Below, piece after piece: positions 23,259 to 34,237 of a stretch of 64,000 nt of DNA. The notes under the pieces are model-generated. The model was not told where the DNA came from. It did no database searches and was given only the letters and a program-made list of their open reading frames with translations. A program made the translations under genes and the position numbers. Source of the stretch: Karstenula rhodostoma CBS 690.94 (Eukaryota; Ascomycota; Dothideomycetes; Pleosporales; Didymosphaeriaceae); contig MU001497.1 of assembly GCA_010093485.1 (NCBI GenBank), positions 128,181 through 192,180 on the forward strand. Reading direction: 5' to 3'. Each line of letters begins with the position of its first letter. The stretch's first letter is position 1.

Positions 23259-24862
23259 TTATCTTCGGGAAACGGGTCGTTCTTCCACCAGCTCGACATC
23301 CGAGTCCGAGCGATCCTCCCGGTATACCCTCACATCCAGCGACCTGTGAATCATGACGTTCAGCGGGACACTGGTGCCGGACTTGCGAGGCCTGTGACCG
23401 TACCCACTACTGCTGATCGCGTTGCTGCTGCCCTGGTAGCTGTTGTCTTGCGAGCTGCCGAACATTGCGGGTAGGACTTTCTGGAATATCGGCCGCATCG
23501 CAGGCATGCAAGCTACCACTACGAACAGGTTCGCTTCTGTTACGCACCAGTATACCCCGGAGACATTGTCATCTGCTGAACATTAGCGAGGAGTATGTGC
23601 TCGCATGGAGCATGTACTGACATGTGGGGTTGGTAGTTTGCGCGAATCGGACTAACGCCCAAAGCCGCAGGCAACTGACCACGGTAATACTAGATGATGT
23701 CGTTAGCGACATTTTGTCGGAAAATAGTTGCCCAATACGTACACGAAGCCGACGCAGAACATGGACATGATCTGGAGCTTTTTCCTCGTGGACATATGAA
23801 GTTTCGTCAACATCGGCAGCGGCAACGTCAGGATGACCAGATCTAGCACAATCTCGATGCCTCCACGGATGAAGCCGAAGAGCCGGATATTAACCGTGCA
23901 TTTGCCAGCCATCTCGCCACGCCAGCCATCCCAGAAAAAGGGAATGGGTCGGCACTGCAGCACCATGGAGAGCGTGTTTCCGATGGCGAAGCCCGATACA
24001 ACGGCCATGAGGGCCCAAATGACGATCTTGGTGCTCTTAGACGTGACGAGACGTAAGTAAAAGGCGAGGATGGAGAGCTGACAGAAGCCTTCCATCAGCT
24101 GGTACGCAAAGTAGGTGACGTACAGCCACTGCAGCTGTTAGCTTTATTCACAGCGAGAGGTGAAGGCAGGTGATACCTTGAGGCTGGCTGTGATATTATC
24201 GGGTAGTATTCCCCATATATCTTTACCAAAACCAAGATGCCCAGCTGCAAGCGAGGTCAGCGAAGGCGAAGAGCCTTGTGTTGGTGGTGCAACTAACCGA
24301 CATACACAGGCACGTTTTGGAAGAGAGAGCACAGCTTTGGAAAGCGTCAGTGTCATGAACAGGTCAAGAAGCTGACCTACATACCCCAGACAGTCCAATC
24401 AACAGGTCATCCCATCCGAGTTTGCGGTCGCGAGAGAGACCGCGATTGACCAGCCGCATAATCACCATGACCATTGCCAGCGATCCAAAAGATGCTGTCA
24501 TTCCAATCATCACCGGGCTGTTGTCGCGTACGAGGATGCCACAGAATGCTCTGCTTGTATTGGTCGACTGGAGAGATTCTATTACGTTGCAGCTGGACGA
24601 GACGCAAGTTGAGAAGACTTTCTGGAAGTTGACATCATCGCAGAGACATTCCATTCCTTCTATGCGGTCGTTGGGTAGTGAGCAGCTACTCACGGACAGT
24701 GCCGCCCCCAAGCACTTCACCTGCGAATATCGTCAGTGTCCATCGGCCCCCACCGTCATCCAGACATACAGCGCAGCCAGGAAGTCGCTCAGAAAAACCA
24801 CCCTGCGCAAGCCCACCCATGGCGGGAGCAAGAAGCGCAACGACCACGCCGAAAAACTTCAT
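23259..24862 (-). CDS. CFEM-domain, PTH11-like seven-helix receptor
   Basis: Model: complement(join(23259..23572, 23622..23689, 23743..24128, 24177..24244, 24298..24334, 24385..24720, 24770..24862)), 433 aa. A signal peptide (MKFFGVVVALLAPAMGGLAQG) leads to a CFEM domain with eight cysteines: LPGC, KC, SSC, MEC, LC, STC, SSC and FC. Seven hydrophobic helices of the fungal rhodopsin-like/PTH11 type follow, with landmarks GWDDLLIG, GFGKDIWGI, FYLRLV, CRPIPFFWDGW and the NPTYDNVSGVYW region before helix 7. The tail is Ser/Arg-rich and cytoplasmic. Exon 3 is only 37 nt. Two acceptors are ambiguous (24134 or 24128; 23575 or 23572), each in frame. Such receptors are implicated in surface sensing and host recognition in plant pathogens; the ligand is unknown. 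Confidence 0.9.
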
Positions 24863-26478
24863 CTTGTGTGCTGTTGGAGAAGTGGCAGCAACGGAGCAGA
24901 ACAACGTCAGTACAAAAGTCGCATTGGCATTGCTTTGCGGATGCAGATGCACATTTGTTGCGCAGGCCGCACGCCATGGGTGCTCTTTCACGGGTCGACC
25001 CGTGGGGCGGCAGATAGATTGCTCTCAGACATGCGGTATGATCTGCATGCTGTACGACGTTGAAATAAATCGACAAACGATTATTGACTTGGCCGCCGAT
25101 GAAGCTATTTCTTCTTTTCGACGAGATGCCCGTTGACTTGTAACATCCACGGGCGGCCGGTGGATTGGGGAGAGTAGCTCCCGTCGTTTGGGAGTCCTGC
25201 CTCTCTCAGATAAACGACCCCTTGAGCGCACTGCGGATATCGACGCGGTAGACAACCGAGTCTTCGGGTCATGAGCCTAAGAAACTGTCCAGTTGTCGTC
25301 CAAGCGGATTTCTCGTCTCCGACAAAATAATCTTGACTGCTTCGGGATGGTCAGAGCTACGAGCTGTCTTACCATCGAAAAAGAAATCATCCACACCAAA
25401 ATCGATAGTCTCCAAAGCAAACGTGCAACGCTTTCCCCTTCTCAATGTCTTGAATGTATCATGCCACTCCTGGAGCGACATCCGGGACCGTGCACTTGAG
25501 AGCATCATGAGACGCTCGACGTAACGAGGCCAGATGAAGAAGCCCACTCCCAAACAAGGACCACGCAGGCACCACAACAGAAAGCCATGTCATGTTTTGC
25601 GGCGAAGCCCATGTGGGAAATACTGGGATTTCTGTGGATCGGCCCGAGCGGCACGAGCGTTTGCAGTGAGCCCCCTGCCTGTGTGGTGGTCTCCGCTCTC
25701 GCCAGTCCCCGCTTTTTCACGCCCTCCGCGAGACTTTCTTCCCTTCTGCCTGTTATAGGGCGTACCTTATTTTACGGCGTAGCTCTGTTCGATTATTGGA
25801 TGGGGTAGACCGGATATGGGCCTGATGCGTCGGGTCTTTTCGTATGTACGCCTTTCGTTTGCAGCAAGCCTACCGCAGTGAGTACGGCCCGTTACGTCTG
25901 TGTAACCCAAGAGGAGCTAGGCGGTGCCACCACGGGTAGGCTTGCGTTTGACAGCTCTGACAGCCCTGATCTTGCTCGCCATGAGCTGGTGTAGATACAC
26001 ATGTCTGCGAGGGGGGTACGCAAAAGCGTACACCACGAGTTATCACGTTGTGCCGCGGTGTCCCCGCATGGCTTTCGTTCCACAAACAGGTGTGAGGCTC
26101 CGATGTGGGGTCTGCGTTTCCCAAGGAAAGATCATCGCGAAATTGCGACACACGAGTGAGACTCTCACACTGTTGAGGTGTGTGATCCCGTGGAAAAGGC
26201 TGGGGTCTCATCTTCTAATCATCCCCGGGTGCGCGCGTCTCCGTCAACTCAAGCATAGGGCGCCACTTCACCGCTCACCCGCAGTGTATTAGATTGGCAC
26301 GACAGCACCCCCTTACCGTGGAGCTGACTCGCGGGTGTGCTTACTGTGTAGTATCTCTTCGGACCGTCTTTTTGCATACCTATATCTTTCGTTCCCTGTC
26401 GACGCCTGTGACACACCATCTCAATACATCCTTTTGCATGCTCTGATAGCCCACTGTCCTCGAAACTAGAGATCCACC
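24863..26478. other. Shared divergent promoter region, CFEM receptor / P450
   Basis: The receptor gene (minus) and the P450 gene (plus) diverge from this 1.6-kb interval. I see no gene in it. Short frames such as 25269-25577 (-) and 25924-26292 (+) lack any family signal. Confidence 0.5.
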
Positions 26479-28286
26479 ATGGCTGTACTATCGAACCTCG
26501 CTTTCTCGCTTGTCTTCACGCTTGGAATCCTCTACGTGTTTACCCGGTCACGGCGCCGGCGAAATGAGCGACCTCTGCCCCCGGGACCGAAGGGCCTTCC
26601 CATTCTGGGCAACGTGAACGATATGCCCAAGCCTGGGGTACTTGAATGCCACCATTGGCTGCAGCACAAGGACCTCTATGGTCCCATCAGTTCGGTGACG
26701 GTGCTTGGGCAGACCTTCGTCGTCATCAATGACCCGCAGATTGCTTTCGAGCTGATGCGAGATCGCTCGGCGATCCACTCCTCGCGCCCAGGCCAGGTGT
26801 TCAGCTGCGAGATGTACGTCCCTTGCGCATACGTGCTCGTGTAAGTCGTGCTGGCATAGCGTGTTGATTGTGAGCAGGGTAGGATGGCGTTACGGAACAG
26901 CCATGCTTCCGTACGACGAGATGTGGAGGACGCAGAGGAGAAACATCACAAAAATAGCTAGCACGCACACTTCCATCACTATGTTCGACCACGTGCAGGA
27001 AGCTGAGGCTGTCCACTTCCTGCTCAATGTTCTGGATGCCCCGGAAAAGCTGTTCGATCACATACGCAAGGAAGCTGGTAGTGTGATTCTCAAGATCACG
27101 TATGGTTACAACACTGTCTCGCAGGGCAACGATCCGTTTGTCGACATGGCTACCAAGACGATGGCGGAATTTTCCGTCGCTGTCGCGCCTGGCAAATGGA
27201 TGGTTGATATCCTGCCATTCCGTATGATCCCGTTGCCTGAAATTCTGATCAAACGGCTAACTCGAAGCAGTGAGGTATCTTCCCGAGTGGGTCCCAGGCA
27301 CAGGCTTCAAAGACACGGCGAGGCGGATGGCTGCTCAGCTTGCTCAGTGTACCAACCAGCCATATGAGTTTGTCAAGCAGCAGATGCGGGAGAATAGACA
27401 CAAGACGTCGTTTGTGTCGCAGTGCATCGAAGATATAGGAAGTGACACGGAGAAGGCATTCGTTCACAAATGGGCTGCGCTCTCATTGTACCTTGGTGGC
27501 GCTGACACGGTATGTTTGTATACCTATACACACGCGGACATCAGACTTACCGCTATCAGACTGTCTCTTCGCTGATGACATTCTTCCTCGCTATGACTCT
27601 ATTCCCTGAGGTCCAAAAGAAGGTACGCAACCCGCCCTACATCGATAGACTACCCATCCCCGACTAACCTCCCCACCCAGGCACAAGAAGAGCTCGACCG
27701 CGTAATCGGCCCCTCCCGCCTCCCCGTAACCTCGGACAAACCCTCACTCCCCTACATCGAAGCCTGCATGCTCGAAACCCACCGCTGGCACCAAGTCCTG
27801 CCCATGGGCCTCCCGCACATGTCCACAGAGGACGACACCTGCCGCGGCTACCGCATCCCCAAAGGCGCCGTCCTCCTCCCCAACAACTGGCACTTCACCC
27901 ACGACGCAGCCGTCTACCCCGACCCCATGACGTTCCGGCCCGAGCGCTTCATCACGACTGCGACGCACGACGCGGAAACGGACCCGCGCAGCTTTGTTTT
28001 TGGGTATGGCAGGCGCATATGTCCCGGTAGGTATGTCGCGGATAACGCGTTGTTTATTACGATTGCGCAGAGCTTGGCAGTTTTTGAGGTGAGGAAGGTG
28101 GTGGAGGGGGGGCGGGAGGTCGAGCCGGAGGTGCAGTTTGAAGCGGGTGCTGTTAGTCATCCGATGCCGTTTAAGTGTGATATCAAGCCGCGGTCGGATA
28201 GGCATGTGCGGTTGATTAGGGAGGCGGAGGGGAAGTATCCGTGGGAGGAGAGCGATGAGAGGGAGTTGGGGGATATTAAGTGGTAG
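26479..28286 (+). CDS. Cytochrome P450 monooxygenase
   Basis: Model: join(26479..26813, 26878..27221, 27271..27509, 27560..27622, 27681..28286), 528 aa. An N-terminal membrane anchor (LAFSLVFTLGILYVF) is followed by a basic stretch and the proline hinge PLPPGPKGLPILGN. The I-helix region reads LYLGGADTTVSSL, the K-helix ExxR is ETHR in YIEACMLETHRWH, then FRPERF, and the heme loop is FGYGRRICPGR with the cysteine ligand. The general build resembles the CYP64/OrdA-like group that oxidises aromatic or polyketide-type compounds, but the substrate is not predictable. No other secondary-metabolism gene is adjacent. Start ATG lies in a good context (CCACCATGG). Confidence 0.94.
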
Positions 28287-28501
28287 ATGGAGCGGTTGGA
28301 TGTAGGGATTTGATTAGTGGTCTTTCTCGATGCCTTTTCTCTTACTATATGTGGATGGCGGGATCCTTCTAGCAGAGCTTGTGGCGAGCTATCGTGCTAT
28401 TTCCAAATTCAACTGCCACTTCTTTTGTAGCGCAATTGTTGGTCATGGCAAGGAGCCTCACGAGAACTAGCGTAAGCCTAGAGCCATGCTCTATTCGCCT
28501 T

Positions 28502-28844
28502 CTAACCCGGAGGCTCACAGAAGTAGCTCAGCGAATCCTTGAACGGAATCGACAGAGTGTCATAAACGGAAGGGGGCGTGCCGCCCGTTGTCGCATTCGG
28601 CCCTATGAACACCATCTCGTCAGTCACCAAATCGACCCTGTCGTCGTCGGGGCACGATCATTCGAAGCTCTCGCACCGGTCGTTGGCAAACACGTAGCTG
28701 GCCGTATTGTCCCGGCTCGTTGTTGTGCTTGAATCTCCCGCACCAGTTGGGGGTGTTGGGGTAGCTGACGGCGAGGGGCGCGACAATGAGGGTGGAGATA
28801 GCTATGAGGAGGTTGAGGACTGTGCCTAACCGTGCCTTCCACAA
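28502..28844 (-). pseudogene. Small secreted protein locus, apparently frameshifted
   Basis: From ATG 28844 a clear signal peptide (LLIAISTLIVAPLAVSYP) and NWCGRFKHN are open in one frame. A protein-like sequence continues in a different frame: NTASYVFANDRCESFE, a TGA at 28660, then SCPDDDRVDLVTDEM and so on to ...LSYFCEPPG and TAG at 28504. So one frameshift plus one in-frame stop separate the two halves, and I found no GT..AG intron that repairs both. It looks like a recently inactivated cysteine-containing secreted protein. An assembly error or a non-canonical intron are the alternatives. Confidence 0.45.
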
Positions 28845-28972
28845 TCGTCACACGTGGCACAGTGGCCCCTGCGGACTTTAGGTACAGATGCTGGATAACA
28901 CAGACGTCACAAAGCTCTTGCCTCTGCTCTAAACTAGCGTCAAAGCCTCGCTACATTGCCGCTATTTAAATC

Positions 28973-28980
28973 CTTTGACC
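28973..28980 (+). promoter_or_regulatory. TATA-like box of the small secreted protein gene
   Basis: TATTTAAA lies about 98 bp upstream of the ATG at 29078, a normal distance for a fungal TATA element. Confidence 0.4.
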
Positions 28981-29077
28981 CGCCGTATAACTTGACTTGC
29001 TCACTAATCGCATCCCTTGACAAACACATCGAGTATAAGTATCTGAATACCGTGCAAAAAACAGCAATCAGGTCGCC

Positions 29078-29323
29078 ATGAGCGTCCTCACTATCCTCAC
29101 TTACCTCTTCGCCCTCGCTCTGGGTGCCCTCGCCCTCCCGCAAGCGCACCCCGCAATCCCCGACCTCCAGCTCCGCACGGTGGAGGGCTGCGGCCATTTC
29201 CGCAGCTGGCAGACGGGCGACGGAGACATCCTGCTGTTGCCCGAGTGCGCCAACCTCGACGGCGGCGTATACTCCACGCGTATCGTCAACCCCAAGTGCA
29301 AAGCCTGTTTCATGTTCTCGTGA
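29078..29323 (+). CDS. Small secreted cysteine-containing protein
   Basis: 81 aa. The first ~18 residues (MSVLTILTYLFALALGALA) form a signal peptide with a plausible cleavage after ALA-LP. The mature ~60 residues carry four cysteines (EGC, PEC, PKC, KAC), enough for two disulfides. No family recognised. Size, secretion and cysteines fit an effector-like or cell-surface protein. The stop codon overlaps a GTGAGT donor-like string (TTCTCGTGAGTCGG), so a downstream exon is possible and the C-terminus is uncertain. The neighbouring, apparently broken locus on the other strand is also small, secreted and cysteine-containing. Confidence 0.65.
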   Translation: MSVLTILTYLFALALGALALPQAHPAIPDLQLRTVEGCGHFRSWQTGDGDILLLPECANLDGGVYSTRIVNPKCKACFMFS

Positions 29324-30683
29324 GTCGGAGCCGAAGCGATGGTGAAAGGGAAGAAAGCTGATTCTTTATAAGGGGAAACCATTGCTCTGGCGAAGTGCTC
29401 TGGATTGGCAGTATGTATACGTGTATGAGTTGATGAGTGGAGCTGATTTTGTGAAGATAGCGATCATAAGGAGAACCATTTCTATGCGCAGGAGGTGAAG
29501 AGCTATTACTGCAAGACTACGTTTCCTTGAGGCGAGGGAAGTGGTAGGTTTGAATATGGATCTTGAACTGGATGGGGATATGTATACGGACCTTATCATA
29601 CAGGGTCGCGAGGTAGCCATACCTTGCAGCACGGGGTTGTCTTGAGAGCTGGGGTATGATTCATCGGGTGATGGCTACTTGGGGTTGCATGGAAGTCTTC
29701 TACGAGGGTGACTATGGACAGATAGCAGTTGTGCAGTAATCGTAGCTTCATCTGAGCAACGATCCCTATGTTACAATTGCATTGGAAAAGGTCTTGATTG
29801 GGATTTCTTGTTCATTCACTTCATCAGGTGCCTGGAAAGCATTATGCGATATCGGCATACGTGAAACTCAGAGTATTCGCTCCCTTTAACGTTGGATAGG
29901 TTTTGTTCCGAGAACAAACTGTTTGATCCACGATTTGTCTTCCAATAGGGAAGAAAACATGGTAAGACTGGATATGACGCAGAATCCACGCAATATATGA
30001 CATTGAAACGTATACTATGGACCAGAGACAAACAAGGAATGGTGACTTTCCCGAGCTAACTGAACAGGTAAACTGCAAGGCTTGCGATCAGATACACTTC
30101 GGGAGGGGTGGGGGTGTTTCACTGAAAAATAGCAGATTTAACTAGTCTATCTACTGCACTCTAACATACATATGCATACCATATGGATGCTCAGAAATCG
30201 AGTAAGTATGTCCGCTAAAGGTGATGGTTGTGGACAAATAGTTCGTCAGCTTTAGTTATAACTACTTTTCTGTGGCTTTTCCCATGAGGTCTATCGACGG
30301 AGCGACTGAGAGGCGTAGACAGTCTTAGAATAGAGATTTTGATCTCTGAGCTTTCTCTGCGCTTCGTCTCTACGCCAGCAAATTTCTGCGTGGCTAGGAC
30401 TACCACAATCTGCTGAAAGTATACATGGTAACCCTGTCTCAGACTGCCTCTGAAAATAGGCACGTAAGGCTCTATGGCTGTATATTTACATGTCTTAGAC
30501 GCGTGCGTGTAGAAGGGACACGCGCGGCACCGCTAATGGAGAAATCGAGCCAAGTCGGGTAAAGCGCGGATCGAAGCTGATCACGATGCACAGATATGTC
30601 AGCATGCCACCGAGGCAGTGGAAGCCAACCAGACGTCCGAAAAGTGGTATTCCTCTCACGCATGCTGGGTTCCTAGAACGCAG
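29324..30683. other. Intergenic, AT-richer, no gene recognised
   Basis: About 1.4 kb without a supportable gene. Short minus-strand frames (e.g. 29842-30078, 30215-30463) show no family resemblance. Confidence 0.45.
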
Positions 30684-30690
30684 TATAAAT
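30684..30690 (+). promoter_or_regulatory. TATA box of the zinc-finger membrane protein gene
   Basis: TATAAAT sits 57-63 bp upstream of the ATG at 30747. It favours this start over an in-frame ATG at 30618, which lies upstream of the TATA element. Confidence 0.5.
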
Positions 30691-30746
30691 GCCCCCGTTT
30701 GGTTTGCTTGTCTACATGCTTAATACTTCCCACAAAAGCTCCCAAC

Positions 30747-32254
30747 ATGTCAACCCCCAAGCACGAACCCAATCGTCCTCCAGTCGATCAAGATATCGAA
30801 ATACGTATCAGAGATTTCGGAAACTTCACGATTGCGGCTCTTTGCAATTTCACTGTTCTTGTCGTCCATGTGGGAATGCTTTGGTTTTCGACTAAAGCCG
30901 TCCCATCTACTATCCCTATGCCATTCCCTTTGCGCTGGGCATGTATCGTGTGTCTATACCTCAAAGCTAGGAATACGTGGCTCTTCCAAAGCATTATTGC
31001 CATAAAAAGAACAAAAATGTCAGATATTGAACACGAAAAGCGTTCACGGAACCGGAACTCGGGATCACACAGCACCAACCTCGAAGATTGGATTTTGGCA
31101 AACTTCTGTATCATCGTTGGTCTGTCAACTATAGGTTTTGTGGCATGGTACTGGGTCGAAGTCATTGCGCTTACTATCTGGTTATTCCTTTACTGGACTT
31201 GCACAATGGGTGGTCTCTGCTCCCTATTCTGGTTGCTTAAACGGACTATACGTTTCTACCAGAAAGTAAAAGCAGTGAAACATGAGGCATGGGGCATCAT
31301 AGTTGGTGTCTATGTTTCACGATTCTCCGCTAAATTCGAAATGGTTGAAGCAAACGGTGTGCTCGGGCAGTTTCTTGACTTTGTCAGCATTCCGTTCTTA
31401 ATATTGCAGTTTCTGCTTGATAAAATTGGTTTTTATATTGGCAGAGGACCATTGTCTGGTGAGTCAGTAGCCGAGGCAATACGAGAAGATAACCTGATGC
31501 GTCGTAGACCGCTTACCAGATGATTGCAAGCCTGCAAGAAGAGGTTGTAAAACGCTGGATGATGTTGCCAACTTCTTCGCGGTTTTTGCCGGACAATCAG
31601 AAGAAGGTGACGATAGTAAAGAGGATTCACATTCACACCATCGGAACGACAACGATGAAGCCTTTTATCCTCCATCGGTGTTTGAATGGCAGCCAAATCC
31701 TGTTATTCATCCCCATCTGCGAGGCGAACATCTTCAGTCACTAAATCATGATCCTTCCGTAGCCGAGAGTAATTCGGACTGCCATCTAATGAATACAACC
31801 GGAGAAGCTGGAAGATCCTCCCCCGAAATTGCTGTCGATTTCGACGACGACAAAGGCATCCCGAAGAACAATCAAATGTATCCTGGTGCACCCAGATACA
31901 CCGGCCCAGCAACGATGTCTGCCATTCTATCTTCTTTTGCATGCTTCCAATGCACTTTTGTTGCCAAGAAAAGGTTTGAGCTCAAGTATGCAATAATGTT
32001 CTTTCTCATGTCTACTTGGGCTAAATATTGGTAGCAAACATGTTACTCAGACGCACAACCACCGATTCAAATGCGTCTATCACGGCTGCGGAAAGACATT
32101 CGGTCTCCGGGCAAATTTTGAACGTCACGAAGCGACACACACAGACAGAAAAGGATATGGATGCCCGAATCCGTGGTGCAAAACGCCTGGAGAGACCTTC
32201 ACGCGCAATGATAATCTTAAAAGGCACATGAAGCTATGCGTGACTTCTAGATAA
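30747..32254 (+). CDS. Predicted membrane protein with three C-terminal C2H2 zinc fingers
   Basis: Model: join(30747..31458, 31520..31985, 32035..32254), 465 aa. The first ~240 residues hold four or more hydrophobic segments, e.g. FTIAALCNFTVLVVHVGML, FCIIVGLSTIGFVAWYWVEV, ALTIWLFLYWTCTMGGL and FVSIPFLILQFLLDKIGF. An acidic, His/Asp-rich linker follows. The C-terminus has three fingers: CFQC..HVTQTH, CVYHGC..HEATH and CPNPWC..H-x3-C. Intron 1 (GTGAGT..TTACCAG) and intron 2 (GTATGC..GGTAG) both keep phase. Intron 2 is supported because only this acceptor rebuilds a regular first finger (C-x2-C-x12-H-x4-H). If the joins are right this is a membrane-tethered finger protein; if intron 1 is false, it is two genes. 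Confidence 0.65.
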
Positions 32255-32572
32255 GTACACACGATAAACATTACGCTTCCAGACCGGATTGGTCACAAGG
32301 GTATCCTCGTGCCCAAAAAGGAACTCGGCATGCATGCTGTTACGTCACATAGCTTTCCAAACCTCAGAATTTACCTTGCTCTTCAAAAAGCCTACAGATA
32401 ACTTAGTATGGAATACAAAATGATCACAATAGCCAGCCATCATCATGCCCAAAAACTTCGTTAGAATTACATGAAGCAGTGACCGAACGCTCCTAGTGTC
32501 ACCCTTGCGAGAGCCTGTAGGGTATCTTTCCCCCACAACAGTAGATTTATATCCAACTACACCGCGACGTCT
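32255..32572. other. Convergent intergenic spacer
   Basis: The zinc-finger gene and the four-helix protein gene converge here. The 318 bp should carry both 3' ends. Nothing else seen. Confidence 0.5.
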
Positions 32573-33373
32573 CTACTTCGCCCAATTTTGATAAGTGGGA
32601 AGTTCTGGCTGCCACCCAGCGATCGATGCGACACCCAATATTGCGAGCCACATTCCAATCGAGGTAATTTCTAGACCCCAGCCAGACAGCCCAAAGAACC
32701 ATGCTACGACCAATCCGGCGTGGATTAATACACATGTGCCGAGGAAGATATCGAAGTGCAGACGAGTCTATGTGGGTTAATGATGAAGTCATGGTTTGAT
32801 GTGGAGATTGCTTACTATGCGGAAGCGCCAGAGTGGCTTCTCACCCTCAGCGTCGCCGATAATTGCCAGACATGTTGCAGTGAACCAAAAACCGAGTAGT
32901 GTGAGGAGGCTGTAGATGATAATCTGAACGATGCTACCCTTTATCACAGCGGACAGGATGCTGAGTGCGGACATGCCTGTTCGGAGTGCGAGGACAGTAA
33001 GCATGGCTAAGTGTCTCAAGCGGACCTTGCCGTCTGGTGTGTGGATGAGGCTGTACGAGGACAGCGAAAAGACGAAGAACTTCTGCCAGTGTTGTTTCCA
33101 CGACGAGGTCGCTAGAGGCGGTGGTGCCGGACGCTCTGGGAGATCATCTGGGAAGTAGCCACTGTTGGCATAGCTGTTGGGGAATCCGTTCGAGTAAGCC
33201 ATACGCGACATCTCAATAGATGTTCTATCCGAGTTGTTCATTCCTCGCTTAGGGACGTTCTCAGGATCGTATGCAGCGTTATATCGTATTGGGACAGAGG
33301 CCTCTGGATCATGTCCCGCGTATCGGCTGGGTGGTTGCTCAATGACATGGGCCATGGTGGTGGTGGTGCTCAT
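32573..33373 (-). CDS. Uncharacterised four-helix membrane protein
   Basis: Model: complement(join(32573..32767, 32816..33373)), 250 aa. The hydrophilic N-terminal ~105 residues are rich in Pro, Ser, Asn and Tyr. Four hydrophobic helices follow: near LAMLTVLALRTGMSALSIL, IVQIIIYSLLTLLGFWFTATC, IFLGTCVLIHAGLVVAWFFG and ITSIGMWLAILGVASIAGW. The protein ends PTYQNWAK. The 48-bp intron (GTAAGC..CATAG) keeps phase. I do not recognise the family. An upstream in-frame ATG at 33487 exists, but MSTTTTMAHV at 33373 gives a more ordinary start. Confidence 0.75.
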
Positions 33374-34237
33374 ATCGCCTAGAATCGGACCTTCGTATGG
33401 ACTAACGAATGGTTGATGCCAGAGTCCAGATTTTGTGTTCGAAAAAACAGCGACCTGGGTTGGGGAAGACGTGGACAAGATTAACACCGCTGATGGTACT
33501 ATCCTTTGATCGCGGGACTTCTAATAGACAAAGGTGGGGAATTCTTGAAAGTCCAAGGGGACTGGGATGAAGGCACAACTGACAAGAGCAGGACCCACCG
33601 GAGGAGTAATACCAAGAGCGTGAGACCAACTTAAGTTACGGCAGGAGGCATGGCACTATCTCTGCATCGCCATCCAAGAGAGACCTCACCATGCATAGGG
33701 GCACTGACATACAGAGAGTGCCGCAGTGGCAGTGCTGCCTATCCAATGGACTGCAAAATTGCACAACGATCCTTGGAAATCTCTTCCAATCGGCTAAGGA
33801 TCGACTATATTCTTGGAACAATGCTTACTTCTTCCCGCCCTCACTGTCGCGTCTCGGGGACCTACCTTGCAGGTAGACTAACTGTATATGTCGAAGATAG
33901 ACGATCCAGACATGAGGGAGGCGTAACTCCATGCAGGCGCTGCGCATGGCTTAAGCGAGGTAGAGGCGGAGCAACCGAAATTAATGAAAGTTGGGGGCTT
34001 GGACGCCGCAAGCGGGAACGACCCCCGCACCCGTGCAGCTGTCCGGCAGGATCCCTTCTGCCCAGTTGTTTGGGCTCAACGGCGCAGAAACATGTTTCTG
34101 TAACAGACAGTGTTCAGGTGAAAGTCTATTCTTGCCGCACAGCGGCACCCCACGTCAATCGTTAGTTGGTGGCAACGTCTGCGCAGTAAGCTGAGCGATA
34201 TTCACTAGTAAACAGTTGTGTACGACACAGCCTCGAG
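33374..34237. other. Divergent promoter region, no gene recognised
   Basis: This interval separates the minus-strand four-helix protein gene from the plus-strand 618-aa protein gene. A plus-strand frame at 33650-34165 has no protein-like features. Confidence 0.45.
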
